In this document: positions 7,097 through 12,775 of the stretch, piece by piece | Numbering within the stretch: the first letter of the stretch is position 1 | Layout: the number at the start of each line of letters is the position of its first letter | NCBI GenBank assembly: GCA_046734455.1 | Contig: JBKPRJ010000098.1 | Coordinates: forward strand, 1 to 12,775 | Length of the DNA: 12,775 nucleotides | Origin: DATEOR01 sp046734455 | Lineage (GTDB): Bacteria; Actinomycetota; Thermoleophilia; Gaiellales; Gaiellaceae | Direction: 5' to 3' | Program-made: the position numbers and the translations under genes | Notes under the pieces: generated by a model | Told to the model about the DNA's origin: nothing | Database searches by the model: none | Seen by the model: the letters and a program-made list of their open reading frames with translations, nothing else

Positions 7097-7782
7097 TGGT
7101 CTCCGTCATCCCTTTGACCGGCCTCCCGGAGGTGGAGCCCGGAGACGACCTCGCCGCCCTCCTCGGGGAGGCCGTCCGGCGGGCAGGCGGGTTGGAGGAG
7201 GGTGACGTCCTCGTCGTTGCGCAGAAGGCGGTCTCGAAGGCGGAGGGCCGAATCGAGCAGACCGACGACGTGGTCGGGACGATCCTGCGCGAGACGCGCG
7301 CCGTGCGCCGACGGCGGGGCGACCTCGTCATCGCGGAGACGCAGCACGGATTCGTGTGCGCGAGCGCGGGAGTGGACAGGTCGAACGCGCCGGGCGACGG
7401 GTGGGTCGTGCTCCTCCCGGAGGACCCGGATGCCTCGGCGGCCCGGATCCGGACGGCGCTCGGCGAGCGCTTCGGCCACGTGCCTGCGGTGATCGTCAGC
7501 GACTCGTTCGGACGGGCGTGGAGGCAGGGGACGACCGACGTCGCCATCGGTGTCGCAGGGATGCGCCCGCTCCTCGACCTGCGCGGGCAGCACGACGCGC
7601 GCGGGTATCAGCTCTCCTCGACGCAGATCGCCGTCGCCGACGAACTCGCAGGCGCAGCCGAGCTCGTGATGGGCAAGGCGAACGGCATTCCCGCCGCGAT
7701 CGTGCGCGGCTACGCGGTTCCGCCGGGCGACGGCTCGGCGCAGGACCTCGTCATGCCGCCCGACCGCGACCTCTTCCCCTAA
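7096..7782 (+). CDS. cofE: CofE, coenzyme F420-0:L-glutamate ligase (stand-alone)
   Basis: 228 residues. It adds glutamates to F420-0 using GTP and divalent metal, the last step of F420 assembly. Diagnostic stretches: GDVLVVAQKAVSKAEGR (36-52), HGFVCASAGVDRSN (84-97), VSDSFGRAWRQGTTDVAIG (134-152), DARGYQLSSTQIAVADELA (167-185) and LVMGKANGIPAAIVRG (190-205). GTG 7096 is chosen because it overlaps the corA TAG by one base and begins VVSVIPLTGLPEV, as in the family. The protein ends right after the ligase domain. The C-terminal nitroreductase domain of mycobacterial FbiB, which reduces dehydro-F420-0, is absent and is not encoded elsewhere in the window. It is the last gene of the run and is followed by hairpins. 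Confidence 0.94.
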   Translation: MVSVIPLTGLPEVEPGDDLAALLGEAVRRAGGLEEGDVLVVAQKAVSKAEGRIEQTDDVVGTILRETRAVRRRRGDLVIAETQHGFVCASAGVDRSNAPGDGWVVLLPEDPDASAARIRTALGERFGHVPAVIVSDSFGRAWRQGTTDVAIGVAGMRPLLDLRGQHDARGYQLSSTQIAVADELAGAAELVMGKANGIPAAIVRGYAVPPGDGSAQDLVMPPDRDLFP

Positions 7783-7793
7783 GCGCAGCAGCG

Positions 7794-7900
7794 GCCTTGT
7801 GTTTCTCAGTCACAAGGAAAGCCGTGTCCCTTTCAACCCGAGTTGAGGTTCGTTCGACGGTGAATCGTCGAGGGGACTTTGTGCGTGTGAAACACAAGGC
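7794..7900. repeat. 107-bp element with terminal inverted repeats (MITE-like or paired terminators)
   Basis: GCCTTGTGTTTC (7794-7805) and GAAACACAAGGC (7889-7900) are perfect 12-bp inverted copies at the two ends. Similarity continues inward, imperfectly, over about 24 bases. Each end also folds on itself (CCTTGTG with CACAAGG; CTTTGTG with CACAAGG). Between them lie two more small hairpins, TCAAC/GTTGA (7833-7846) and TCGACG/CGTCGA (7854-7871). The stretch looks less GC-rich than the genes around it. No target-site duplication is evident at the flanks. It may be a small non-autonomous mobile repeat, or two copies of a terminator motif facing opposite ways between converging genes. It is part of the 182-bp spacer 7783-7964, which holds no credible gene. 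Confidence 0.55.
7795..7817 (+). terminator. Hairpin downstream of cofE, probable transcription end
   Basis: CCTTGTG, a nine-base loop, then CACAAGG: a perfect 7-bp stem starting 12 bases after the cofE stop. No T-run follows directly; the bases after it are AAAGCC. U-tract-less hairpins are common at gene ends in high-GC actinobacteria. It is also the left end of the inverted-repeat element, so its role as a terminator is inferred from position. Confidence 0.4.
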
Positions 7901-7903
7901 TTG

Positions 7904-7931
7904 GTTCGGGTCGCTCGAAAATGACCGGAAC
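7904..7931 (-). terminator. Hairpin downstream of the purine run
   Basis: GTTCGGGTC (7904-7912) pairs with GACCGGAAC (7923-7931) in a 9-bp stem with one central mismatch and a ten-base loop. It lies just beyond the stop of the thioesterase-like gene, the last of the leftward run, so it may end that transcript together with the next hairpin at 7877-7899. Read leftward there is no clear T-run. Confidence 0.3.
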
Positions 7932-7939
7932 GGGGTTCG

Positions 7940-7977
7940 CTGAGTCCGGCTTACTGAGTCCGGATTACTGAGCCGGG
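7940..7977. repeat. 14-bp tandem repeat, nearly three units, across a stop codon
   Basis: CTGAGTCCGG occurs at 7940-7949 and 7954-7963, with a variant CTGAGCCGGG at 7968-7977, each 14 bases after the previous one and separated by CTTA or ATTA. Read leftward, the first unit holds the last codons and TAA of the thioesterase-like gene, and the next unit repeats the CTCAGTAA string. This looks like a slippage duplication of the gene end. Confidence 0.6.
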
Positions 7978-8621
7978 ACGATCCAGGTGGAGCGGGCGTG
8001 GGCGACGAGGTCGCCGTCGGCGGTGTAGAGCGCCGAGCCAGCGAGGCGCTTGCGGCCGTCCTCGCCGATGCGCCAGCCGATGACGACGTGCGCTTCGCCC
8101 GGCTCGGGCCGCCCGTGGATCGAAGCCGCCATGCGGCCGAGAAGGACGCCTTCGCGCTGGAAGTCGTCGACCGCCCAGCCTGCGGGGCAGTCGAGCGCGG
8201 CCCAGACGATCTCCGCGCGGACTCCCGCCGCCGGCGTCCAGGGCGCGGCGACGACGCCGTCGCGGCCCTCGACTGGCCCCGCGTAGATCCCCAGCCCGTC
8301 GTCCCGCGCCGGCCCGCAGGTGAAGCAGGTCGGATAGGCGTGGTGCTCGAAGCCGGCGTAGCGCGTCGAGGCCTCCTCGGCCTCCGCGAGGGACACCGGC
8401 ACCGCCACGTCCGCATCGGAGTGCTCGGCTCGTCTCGCACGCGCGACGACGACCTCGCCGTTGCGAAGCTCGTCTCCGACGATGTCGAGCTGCGTCTCGA
8501 GCGGCGGTGGGACGAGCAGCGTGATCTCGAACCCGCCGCCGAGGGCCTCCGAGAAGAGCCCACATGCGTAGCCGCCGTTCGCGGAGCCCGGAGGCCCGTT
8601 GAAGCGGGCCGGAATGATCAT
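7965..8621 (-). CDS. Thioesterase-like (hot-dog fold) protein of unknown role
   Basis: 218 residues. The N-terminus ARFNGPPGSANGGYACGLF (5-23) matches the FxGPPxSxNGGY opening of a common actinobacterial thioesterase-like family. YPTCFTCGPARDDGL (96-110) contains a conserved Cys pair, C99 and C102, and ALDCPAGW (142-149) recurs in relatives. The length would fit two hot-dog domains, about 5-90 and 110-215. No signal peptide or membrane helix is seen. Such proteins are presumed to act on acyl thioesters, but no substrate is known to me. ATG 8621 gives an ATGA overlap with the urate oxidase stop, so it is very likely translated with the purine genes, although no purine step needs a thioesterase. 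The gene ends inside the 14-bp tandem repeat. Confidence 0.8.
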   Translation of the reverse strand: MIIPARFNGPPGSANGGYACGLFSEALGGGFEITLLVPPPLETQLDIVGDELRNGEVVVARARRAEHSDADVAVPVSLAEAEEASTRYAGFEHHAYPTCFTCGPARDDGLGIYAGPVEGRDGVVAAPWTPAAGVRAEIVWAALDCPAGWAVDDFQREGVLLGRMAASIHGRPEPGEAHVVIGWRIGEDGRKRLAGSALYTADGDLVAHARSTWIVPAQ

Positions 8622-9412
8622 CGCTCGAGCGTGAGCGTGATGACGCCGAAGGGCGGGCGGGCGTCGGTGTAGACGGAGGCGCCTTCGCCGGTCTGCGCGG
8701 TGTCCCAGAGCCGGTTCTCAGCGTAGAAGTCGACGCTCGCGATCTGAGGAAAGCGCTCCAGCATCTGGACGCCGATCTGGTGGACGAGCTCCTGGATCGA
8801 GGCCGAGCTTACCTCGGTGAAGGTTGAGATCGCGACGTCGCGCACCTCCTCGGCCGGCGCGCGGTCGGCGAAGTCGGCGTTCGTCCAGCCGACGTTCATG
8901 TGCACGAAGAGAGGCCGGTCCTTGGCTTCCGGCAGCGTCGTGTACTCGTCGCGGACGAAGCCGGCGAAGGAACTCCCAGTCAGCCTGATCAGGTGCAGCG
9001 CGTTCCACGCCGAGCGCGCCGAGACGACGCCCGACCGGTCAAGGTCGAGCTCGGCGACGGCATAGGCGTCGTAGCGGCGGCGCAGCGCGTTGCCCCGAAT
9101 GCTCTCGAAGGGGACCTGCTTCGCTGAGACCTGCACGCCCTCCATGTGGTCGTAGCGCTCGAGCAGGCGGCTCCCGATGAGCTCGACGAACTCCTCGAGC
9201 GCCGAGCCCTCGTACTCGAGGCTCATCATGTGGACGAAGTTCTTCATCGAGTCCGTCGCGACGATCATCGAGTTGTCGCCTTCGGTGTAGGAGGCCTCGA
9301 AGGCGGCGCCGCGCACGATCACGCGTACCTCGCACGCGAACAGGCTGTCGCCCGCGATCCGGTAGACCGAGACCGCGTCCTTGCCGTAGGAGTGGGTTAC
9401 CGCCTTCGCCAT
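8618..9412 (-). CDS. pucL: Urate oxidase (cofactor-free uricase)
   Basis: 264 residues. It oxidises urate with O2 to 5-hydroxyisourate plus hydrogen peroxide, without metal or cofactor. It aligns along its length with fungal and bacterial uricases: YGKDAVSVYRI (9-19, catalytic K11), EGDNSMIVATDSMKNFVH (44-61, catalytic T53), TGSSFAGFVRDEYTTLPE (145-162, substrate-holding F149 and R154) and SASIQELVHQIG (203-214, Q207). The fungal NKH motif, whose His joins the Lys-Thr proton relay, aligns with NRL (233-235), so that His is missing. ATG 9412 lies 16 bases inside the preceding OHCU decarboxylase gene, and the stop overlaps the thioesterase-like start. The two following pathway enzymes, HIU hydrolase and OHCU decarboxylase, are encoded immediately upstream. 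Confidence 0.94.
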   Translation of the reverse strand: MAKAVTHSYGKDAVSVYRIAGDSLFACEVRVIVRGAAFEASYTEGDNSMIVATDSMKNFVHMMSLEYEGSALEEFVELIGSRLLERYDHMEGVQVSAKQVPFESIRGNALRRRYDAYAVAELDLDRSGVVSARSAWNALHLIRLTGSSFAGFVRDEYTTLPEAKDRPLFVHMNVGWTNADFADRAPAEEVRDVAISTFTEVSSASIQELVHQIGVQMLERFPQIASVDFYAENRLWDTAQTGEGASVYTDARPPFGVITLTLER

Positions 9413-9837
9413 CGGTCGAGTGCGATCGCGACGAGGTCGTCGAGGCCTGCCGCGAGCTCTTCGTCACGCGAGTTTTGCAGGCGCTGGCGGAGAACGGAAA
9501 GGACCTCCGCGCGCGGCCGCCCGTCGACGAAGACGACGAAGCGAAAGCCGAACTTCTCCTCGTAGCTTCGGTTCAGCTTCACGAGCGCGGCGAGGAGCGC
9601 CGGATCCTCGTCGTAGCCCTGCTCCCTGGCGGCGACCTCGGAGATGTTGACGCGTTGGCCGATCCGCGGGTGCGTGGCGAGCGCCTCGACCTGGACGTCC
9701 TCGGGCGCGTCGGCGAGCACCTTCCGCGCCTGGCCGAGCGGATCCTCGAGCTGCGCGAGCTGCTCCACGAAGCGCGAGCGCCCCTCGAAGAGCTCGGCGA
9801 GCTCGTCTTCGCTCAGCTGCCGCGGTAGGTCGTGCAC
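9397..9837 (-). CDS. uraD: OHCU decarboxylase
   Basis: 146 residues. It decarboxylates 2-oxo-4-hydroxy-4-carboxy-5-ureidoimidazoline to S-allantoin, the third step from urate. Family marks are THPRIG (55-60, catalytic H56), SEVAAREQ (66-73, with the conserved E-Q) and SYEEKFGFRFVVFVDGR (91-107). The N-terminal region before RSRFVEQLAQ is short and the whole protein is somewhat below family length. GTG 9837 is chosen because it begins HDLPRQLSEDE, a plausible first helix; further upstream the frame is shadow of the HIU hydrolase. It overlaps the HIU hydrolase gene by 25 bases and the urate oxidase gene by 16. Confidence 0.9.
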   Translation of the reverse strand: MHDLPRQLSEDELAELFEGRSRFVEQLAQLEDPLGQARKVLADAPEDVQVEALATHPRIGQRVNISEVAAREQGYDEDPALLAALVKLNRSYEEKFGFRFVVFVDGRPRAEVLSVLRQRLQNSRDEELAAGLDDLVAIALDRWRRR

Positions 9838-10106
9838 GAGTAGGGGGAGACGAGGAGCGGAACATGAAAATGGCCGTCGCCGAGCGCCACCTCGAGCTCG
9901 ACGCGGGTGAAGAAATCGGATTCGGGGTGGAAGACGAGGCGGTACGGGCCGGGGTCGAGCTCGGCCGCCAGCTCCGCGATCCGGCCGTCGGCGCCGGTGA
10001 CGCCGGTCGCCACGATCTCTTCGCCCCGGAAGAGCTCGACGAGCACGCCGCCCGCGGGCTCCCCGCGACCGGTGTCGAGGACGTGGGTGGAGAGGGAGGC
10101 GCTCAC
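9813..10106 (-). CDS. uraH: 5-hydroxyisourate hydrolase (transthyretin-like)
   Basis: 97 residues. It hydrolyses 5-hydroxyisourate, the urate oxidase product, to OHCU. Both family signatures are clear: STHVLDT near the start (residues 6-12) and the C-terminal PYSCTTYRGS (88-97), with GHFHVPLLVSP before it. These supply the active-site histidines and the terminal YRGS. The protein is slightly shorter than most relatives and has no signal peptide, so it should be cytosolic. GTG 10106 overlaps the stop of the 8-oxoguanine deaminase gene (GTGA) and puts STHVLD in its usual position. Confidence 0.94.
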   Translation of the reverse strand: MSASLSTHVLDTGRGEPAGGVLVELFRGEEIVATGVTGADGRIAELAAELDPGPYRLVFHPESDFFTRVELEVALGDGHFHVPLLVSPYSCTTYRGS

Positions 10107-11437
10107 GCGAGGAATCTTTGCGCCTGACGGCGGTGTTCGGCGGCGATCTCGTGCTCCTCGGCGTGGGTGAGGTGGCCGTCGCGGACAACGGCCTCGCCGC
10201 CGACGTAGAGCCGGTCGACCCGATGGGGCGCGGACAGGACGAGGCCGGCGACGGGATCGTCCGCCCCCGCGAGCTCGAGGGCGTCCATCCGCCAGACGGC
10301 GAAGTCGGCGCACTTGCCGGGCTCGAGCGAGCCGATGTCCGTCCGCCCCAGCACGTGGGCGCCGCCGCGCGTCCCGATCCTGAGCGCGTCGCGGACCGTC
10401 ATCGCGCCTGCGTCGCGCGCGCGGGCGCGCGCCGCGAGCAGCGCCTGCTTCACTTCGAAGAGGAGGTCGCCGCGCTCGTTCGAGGCCGAGCCGTCGACGC
10501 CGAGGCCGAGGGGCACGGAGGCTTTTCGCATCTCCGCGACGGGCGCGATCCCCGCGCCGAGGCGCATGTTGGAGGTCGGGCAGTGGGCGACCCCCGTGCC
10601 CGCCGAGCCGAACCGGCTCACGTCCTCGCCGGAGAGGTGGACGCAGTGCGCGCACCAGACGTCGTCCTCGAGCCAGCCGACCTGCTCGAGGTACTCCACC
10701 GGTCGGCATCCGAAGAGGCCCTGGCAGTACTCCTCCTCCTCGACGGTCTCGGCGAGATGCGTGTGGAGTCGCAAGCCGAGGCGCCGTGCGAGCTCGGCCG
10801 ACTCGCGCATGAGCCGCTTGGAGACCGAGAAGGGCGAACAGGGCGCGACGACGATCTGCGTCCAGGCGCCTGGATCCGGCTCGTGGAGGGCGAAGAGGCC
10901 CTCCGTGTCGGCGAGCACCTCGTCGGCGTCCTCGACGAGGTCGTCCGGGGGCAGGCCGCCGTCCGACTCGCCGACGTCCATCGACCCGCGGGAGGCGACG
11001 AGCCGCACGCCGAGCTCACGCGCGGCCTGGACCTCCGCCTCGACGAGCCCCTTCTGGCCGCGCGGGAAGACGTAGTGGTGGTCGAAGGCCGTCGTGCAGC
11101 CGCCGAGGGCGAGCGTAGCGAGGCCTGTGCGCGCCGCAGCGTATTCCGCCTCGCGGTCGACCCGGCTCCAGAACGGGTAGAGCTCGCGCAGCCAGGTGAA
11201 GAGGTCGGCCTGCTGCGCCCGCGTCCGCGTGAGCGTCTGGTAGAGGTGGTGGTGCGTGTTGACGAGGCCCGGCGTGAGGAGTGCGCCGCCGAGGTTCTCG
11301 AAGGCCTCGGCGGGAGGCGGGTTTCCTTCGCCGACCGAATCGATGAACCCGTCGTCCACGAGGATCCAGCCGTTCGAGAGCTCGGTGCCCGCGTCGTCCA
11401 TGGTGACGACGTAGGCGTTCGCGAAGAGAGTCCGCAT
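10103..11437 (-). CDS. 8-oxoguanine deaminase-like amidohydrolase
   Basis: 444 residues, a metal-dependent deaminase of the amidohydrolase superfamily. Metal and catalytic residues are visible: H62 and H64 (NTHHHLYQTLTR), H227 and E230 (HTHLAET), the AHCVHL histidines (264-267) and D315 (VDGSASN). GCTTAFDHHYVFP (113-125) and EYCQGLFGCRPVEYLEQVGW (236-255) closely resemble the 8-oxoguanine deaminases described from Pseudomonas, which turn 8-oxoguanine into urate. That reading fits the genes behind it, which consume urate. Guanine deaminase or another aminohydrolase activity is the main alternative. ATG 11437 has AAAGGA seven bases upstream. It is the first gene of the leftward purine run and is overlapped by uraH. 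Its start is 14 bp from the divergent exchanger gene. Confidence 0.88.
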   Translation of the reverse strand: MRTLFANAYVVTMDDAGTELSNGWILVDDGFIDSVGEGNPPPAEAFENLGGALLTPGLVNTHHHLYQTLTRTRAQQADLFTWLRELYPFWSRVDREAEYAAARTGLATLALGGCTTAFDHHYVFPRGQKGLVEAEVQAARELGVRLVASRGSMDVGESDGGLPPDDLVEDADEVLADTEGLFALHEPDPGAWTQIVVAPCSPFSVSKRLMRESAELARRLGLRLHTHLAETVEEEEYCQGLFGCRPVEYLEQVGWLEDDVWCAHCVHLSGEDVSRFGSAGTGVAHCPTSNMRLGAGIAPVAEMRKASVPLGLGVDGSASNERGDLLFEVKQALLAARARARDAGAMTVRDALRIGTRGGAHVLGRTDIGSLEPGKCADFAVWRMDALELAGADDPVAGLVLSAPHRVDRLYVGGEAVVRDGHLTHAEEHEIAAEHRRQAQRFLA

Positions 11438-11451
11438 GGAAGGATCCTTTC
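11438..11451. promoter_or_regulatory. Shared palindromic ribosome-binding spacer between divergent starts
   Basis: The 14 bases GGAAGGATCCTTTC are all that separates two ATG codons facing away from each other. The core AAGGATCCTT is a perfect 10-bp palindrome, so GGAAGGA serves the rightward gene and AAAGGA the leftward gene, each seven bases from its ATG. Because both mRNAs need this stretch, each must begin inside the other gene, and their 5' ends would overlap as complementary RNA. No clear -10 or -35 was found on either side. Confidence 0.7.
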
Positions 11452-12504
11452 ATGCTGGCGTGCCTGACCACCCGTGAGCGCCTGCTGCTCGGAAGCGTGG
11501 GCCTCGTGGTCGCCGTGACCGCTGCGCTCGAATACGGCGGCGGCTCCGACGTGGCCGTGTTCGTCGTGGCCGCGCTCGCGCTGGGCGGCGTCGCCTGGGT
11601 CGTCTCCTTCTCGACGGAGGCCGTGGGAGAGCGCTTCGGGCCCGCGCTGACCGGCGTCCTGCAGTCGACGCTCGGAAACCTGCCCGAGCTCTTCGTCGTC
11701 CTCTTCGCGCTCTCGGCCGGTCAACTGGTCGTGGCGCAGTACTCGATCCTCGGTTCCCTCTTCGCGAACGCTCTGTTGGTGCTCGGGCTCGTCATCCTCG
11801 CCGGCTCGAGGGCTGCCGGCGGGATCATGAGGTTCGGTCGGCGCCTGCCGAACGACACGGCGACGCTGCTTCTCCTCGCCGTCTTCATCATCTCGCTCCT
11901 CGGCGTCTCCGACCGGGCAGGCGACGAGGCCAGCAAGCACCAGGTGGCGATCTCCGCGATCGGGGCGGTCGTCCTCCTCTCGGTCTACAGCGTCTGGGTG
12001 TTCTTCTATCTCCGCGACCGCGAGGGGACGCACGCCGCCCAGGCGCGGGTCCCGCTGCCGCTCGCGGTGGGCCTGCTCGCCACCGCGGGCGTCGCCGCCG
12101 CGCTCGTCTCGGACTGGTTCGTGGGGGCTCTCGAGCCTGCGATCGAGTCGCTTGGGATCTCGGAGGAGTTCACCGGCCTCGTCATCGTCGGCATCGCGGG
12201 CAACGCGGTCGAGAACGTCGTCGGGATCTCGCTCGCCGCCAAGGGCCAGAACGAGCTCGCCATCTCGGTCGTGAAGAACTCGGTCGCGCAGATCGCGGCC
12301 TTCCTCTTTCCGATGCTCGTCCTGCTCTCGCTCTTTCTGGACACGCACCTGACCTTCGTCATTCCGACGGTCTACGTTGGTGCGCTCTTTCTCATGGCCA
12401 TCTCGGTCTGGCAGGTGACCCAGGACGGGGAGGCCGTCGCCTTCGAGGGGCTCGCGCTCGTCGGCTTCTACGTGATCCTCGCCGTGCTTACCTTCTACGA
12501 GTGA
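11452..12504 (+). CDS. Ca2+/H+ (cation/proton) exchanger of the CaCA/CAX type
   Basis: 350 residues, about ten or eleven hydrophobic segments in two similar halves, as in the calcium/cation antiporter superfamily. The two signature repeats are GNLPELFVVLFALSAGQ (75-91) with SLFANALLVLG (102-112), and GNAVENVVGISLAAKGQ (250-266) with SVVKNSVAQIA (272-282). The acidic residues E79 and E254 are the expected ion ligands. The canonical CAX motifs are GNxxE-H/L and GSSxQIA; here the latter reads KNSVAQIA. It would export Ca2+ or another cation in exchange for protons at the cytoplasmic membrane. ATG 11452 has GGAAGGA seven bases upstream. Its stop overlaps the GTG of the next gene (GTGA). A link with purine breakdown is not obvious. 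Confidence 0.9.
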   Translation: MLACLTTRERLLLGSVGLVVAVTAALEYGGGSDVAVFVVAALALGGVAWVVSFSTEAVGERFGPALTGVLQSTLGNLPELFVVLFALSAGQLVVAQYSILGSLFANALLVLGLVILAGSRAAGGIMRFGRRLPNDTATLLLLAVFIISLLGVSDRAGDEASKHQVAISAIGAVVLLSVYSVWVFFYLRDREGTHAAQARVPLPLAVGLLATAGVAAALVSDWFVGALEPAIESLGISEEFTGLVIVGIAGNAVENVVGISLAAKGQNELAISVVKNSVAQIAAFLFPMLVLLSLFLDTHLTFVIPTVYVGALFLMAISVWQVTQDGEAVAFEGLALVGFYVILAVLTFYE

Positions 12505-12775
12505 GAGACATCCTCGACACGCTTGCCGCGTGGGACGCCGAGGGGCTCCGCGCGGCCTGGGCGATCCTCGTCGAGACCGAGCGCTCGGCGCCGCGCGAGC
12601 CCGGCGCGGCGCTGGCGGTCAACGAGCGGGGCGACGTCGCGGGCTCGGTCACGGGCGGCTGCGTCGAGCCGGCGGTCTACGAGGAGGCGAAGGCTGTTCT
12701 CGCAGGCGAGCCCGCGCGCCTCGTCGAGTACGGCATCGAGGACGAGACCGCCTTCGAGGTCGGGCTTCCGTGCGG
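12501..12775 (+). CDS. XdhC/CoxI-family protein, N-terminal part (runs off the window)
   Basis: The first 91 codons of a gene cut by the right edge. It begins VRDILDTLAAWDAEG and contains ILVETERSAPREPGAALAV (27-45), GSVTGGCVE (52-60) and, at the very end, VGLPCG (86-91). These match the XdhC N-terminal motifs GSxSGGCVE and GLxCGG with their paired cysteines. XdhC proteins bind molybdenum cofactor and help insert it, after sulfuration, into xanthine dehydrogenase; relatives serve other molybdenum hydroxylases such as CO dehydrogenase. GTG 12501 overlaps the exchanger stop, and no Shine-Dalgarno is seen, so it is probably translationally coupled. The purine context suggests xanthine dehydrogenase genes beyond the edge. 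Confidence 0.85.
   Translation, partial: MRDILDTLAAWDAEGLRAAWAILVETERSAPREPGAALAVNERGDVAGSVTGGCVEPAVYEEAKAVLAGEPARLVEYGIEDETAFEVGLPC

Noticed and set aside
10118..11467. Long open frame (449 codons) antisense to the 8-oxoguanine deaminase gene
   Set aside because: Its translation is rich in Glu, Arg, Val and Ala with no recognisable motif, whereas the opposite strand encodes a full deaminase with metal ligands. Such shadows are expected in GC-rich genes.
10618..12348. Long leftward open frame (576 codons) spanning the exchanger and deaminase genes
   Set aside because: Its first half is an Asp/Arg/Glu-rich mirror of the exchanger and its second half an Arg/Ser-rich shadow of the deaminase. 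It crosses the well-defined divergent starts.
1..12775. tRNA, rRNA, CRISPR array, transposase or known riboswitch
   Set aside because: None was recognised. Coding sequence covers nearly everything, and the repeats in 7783-7977 lack regular spacers or a CRISPR-like array.

Overview
The window is GC-rich with strong G/C preference at codon third positions and almost no spacer DNA. Twelve complete protein genes and two cut by the window edges are supported. The organism is probably a high-GC actinobacterium. The main clue is a fused FbiC (CofG+CofH) beside the other F420 biosynthesis genes, an arrangement known from Actinobacteria and relatives. The ligase CofE is free rather than fused to a nitroreductase as in mycobacterial FbiB, so a mycobacterium is unlikely. 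A Thermoleophilia/Gaiellales-type soil lineage is a reasonable guess, but it is inference.

Left (1-1811): the tail of an unidentified gene, then a dihydropyrimidinase/D-hydantoinase with a strong Shine-Dalgarno (SD) and every catalytic residue visible, then a 56-residue membrane protein starting at TTG. That small gene meets fbiC tail to tail, and both stop codons lie in one TTAA.

Centre (1808-7782): an F420 cluster. Leftward run cofC (fbiD) and fbiC; rightward run cofD (fbiA), npdG, corA and cofE. The two runs diverge from start codons only 3 bp apart. FbiC makes the deazaflavin core, CofC makes the guanylylated side-chain donor, CofD joins them, CofE adds glutamates, and NpdG exchanges hydride between F420 and NADP. 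A CorA-type metal transporter is embedded in the rightward run with overlapping codons on both sides.

Spacer (7783-7964): the only real non-coding stretch, between converging genes. It is packed with hairpins, carries a 107-bp element bounded by 12-bp perfect inverted repeats, and ends in a 14-bp tandem repeat that duplicates the stop codon of the next gene.

Right (7965-12775): a purine breakdown locus. The leftward run is 8-oxoguanine deaminase, 5-hydroxyisourate hydrolase, OHCU decarboxylase, urate oxidase and a thioesterase-like protein of unknown role, with every neighbouring pair overlapping. Together the first four would convert 8-oxoguanine to urate and on to allantoin. Diverging from it are a Ca2+/H+ exchanger-like protein and the start of an XdhC-family protein, the maturation factor of xanthine dehydrogenase, which hints at molybdenum hydroxylase genes beyond the right edge. 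The two divergent runs share a 14-bp spacer whose palindrome gives an SD to each side.

No RNA genes, CRISPR arrays, transposases or integrases were seen.
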